Shown here in pieces: positions 14,733 to 15,130 of a stretch of DNA of 15,130 nt. The DNA is taken from the NCBI GenBank assembly GCA_900556205.1, contig USNX01000007.1:1-15130 (forward strand), written 5' to 3'. The position numbers were made by a program, and so were the translations under genes. The notes under the pieces are model-generated. The model saw only the letters and a program-made list of their open reading frames with translations, did not search any database and was not told the origin of the DNA. How positions within the stretch are numbered: position 1 is the first letter of the stretch; each line of letters starts with the position of its first letter. This DNA is from an uncultured Collinsella sp. GTDB taxonomy: Bacteria > Actinomycetota > Coriobacteriia > Coriobacteriales > Coriobacteriaceae.

Positions 14733-14738
14733 TATCCT
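14733..14738 (+). promoter_or_regulatory. Possible -10 box for the T-box transcript
   Basis: TATCCT (14733-14738) lies just upstream of the first T-box helix (14750). A start near 14745 would fit a T-box transcript. No consensus -35 is found at the usual spacing, so this is a weak match. Confidence 0.35.
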
Positions 14739-14749
14739 ATAGCCCAATG

Positions 14750-15030
14750 CGTTGACGGAGAGGGTTTTGCCCGCCGTGTCGCCGGCAAGAGAGGGAAGGT
14801 CATGGGCTGCAAGCCTTCCTGCGGCGGCAAGGGCCAAGCGTTCACTCCCGAGCAGCGACCTCAACGGGCGCGCGGCCAGCGGCGGCGGAGCCCCAGTAGG
14901 GAAGCCGTGAGCCTCGCGACAAGGGGCAAAGAGTGGGCGCGGCGGGCTAGACATCCGCCGGGTCAAACAAGGTGGTACCGCGGAATTCAACCGTCCTTGG
15001 GCAATGCACATGCCCGAGGGCGGTTTTTTG
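14750..15030 (+). ncRNA. T-box leader (tRNA-sensing riboswitch), likely Phe-specific
   Basis: The T-box sequence AAGGTGGTACCGCGG (14969-14983) is near-perfect. Its variable base T would pair with the discriminator A of a tRNA. Stem I base: CGTTG (14750-14754) pairs with CAGCG (14853-14857), and GGAG (14757-14760) with CTCC (14845-14848). The distal part has the AGAGAGG motif and GGAAGG/CCTTCC (14794-14799 with 14814-14819) around GGCTGCAAG. Next to the CTCC helix the codon TTC (14841-14843) is followed by A, the usual place and context of the specifier, implying tRNA-Phe. Stem III is CGGCGG/CCGCCG (14940-14960). Uncharged tRNA should stabilise the antiterminator. CCA-A (Pro) or AGC-G (Ser) in the same stretch are less likely alternatives for the specifier. 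Confidence 0.9.
14991..15029 (+). terminator. T-box-controlled intrinsic terminator
   Basis: CCGTCCTTGGGC (14991-15002), a 9-nt loop and GCCCGAGGGCGG (15012-15023) form a 12-bp stem with G-T pairs, followed by six T residues (15024-15029). It lies just after the T-box sequence, as expected for the alternative to the antiterminator in a transcriptional T-box. Confidence 0.93.
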
Positions 15031-15115
15031 TTACCGAACCGGGCCGCGTTTTCGCAACGTCAGACGGCGGCAGCCGCCTCGGCAAGCGGGGAATGCGAGA
15101 GACGAAAGGGAAGAC

Positions 15116-15130
15116 ATGAGTCTGATTGAT
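15116..15130 (+). CDS. First five codons of a T-box-regulated gene, possibly pheS
   Basis: ATG at 15116 follows AAAGGG by 5 nt and begins MSLID before the window ends. It lies 86 nt past the T-box terminator, so it is the regulated gene. T-boxes usually control aminoacyl-tRNA synthetases or amino-acid uptake and synthesis genes. If the specifier is TTC, the phenylalanyl-tRNA synthetase alpha subunit (pheS) is the most likely product. Five residues cannot prove this, so no symbol is assigned. Confidence 0.6.

Overview
The window is GC-rich (roughly 60% by eye) and looks like a chromosomal segment of a Coriobacteriia gut actinobacterium. Collinsella is my best guess, from overall protein style and codon use and from a transcription-terminating T-box leader; no taxonomic search was possible. 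Housekeeping genes flank a more AT-rich, accessory-looking stretch.

Left edge (1-2381, minus): an M16C presequence-protease-like metallopeptidase that runs off the window. Next comes a gene-poor, repeat-rich stretch (2382-2951). It holds a nested four-box inverted repeat and two clusters of a GAGAGATAA motif on either side of a plausible promoter. This leads into an AlbA_2 / GHKL-type ATPase / winged-helix protein (2952-4418).

Middle (4519-7440): an orphan 163-aa protein (minus), a probable SRA-like plus HNH nuclease that may be modification-dependent (plus), a 94-aa zinc-ribbon-like protein (plus), and a DUF5710 protein with two CxxC pairs (minus). These look like accessory genes. The nuclease and the ATPase/DNA-binding protein suggest, but do not prove, a small defence-related island. 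A tRNA-Val(GAC) gene with its own promoter and terminator (7622-7799, minus) closes it.

Right half: an EamA-family transporter (8031-9053), a membrane-anchored DUF4012 protein with a long disordered cytoplasmic N-terminus (9203-11515), glmM (11599-12930), a strong two-way terminator, and a convergent M32 carboxypeptidase (13028-14611, minus). The window ends in a T-box leader (about 14750-15030) in front of the first five codons of a gene at 15116. The best-fitting specifier codon is TTC (Phe), so that gene may be pheS, but this is inference.

The best candidates for new biology are the GAGAGATAA arrays with the ATPase gene they precede, the nested inverted repeat at 2518-2641, and the SRA-like/HNH nuclease. 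I found no CRISPR array, insertion sequence, prophage or rRNA.
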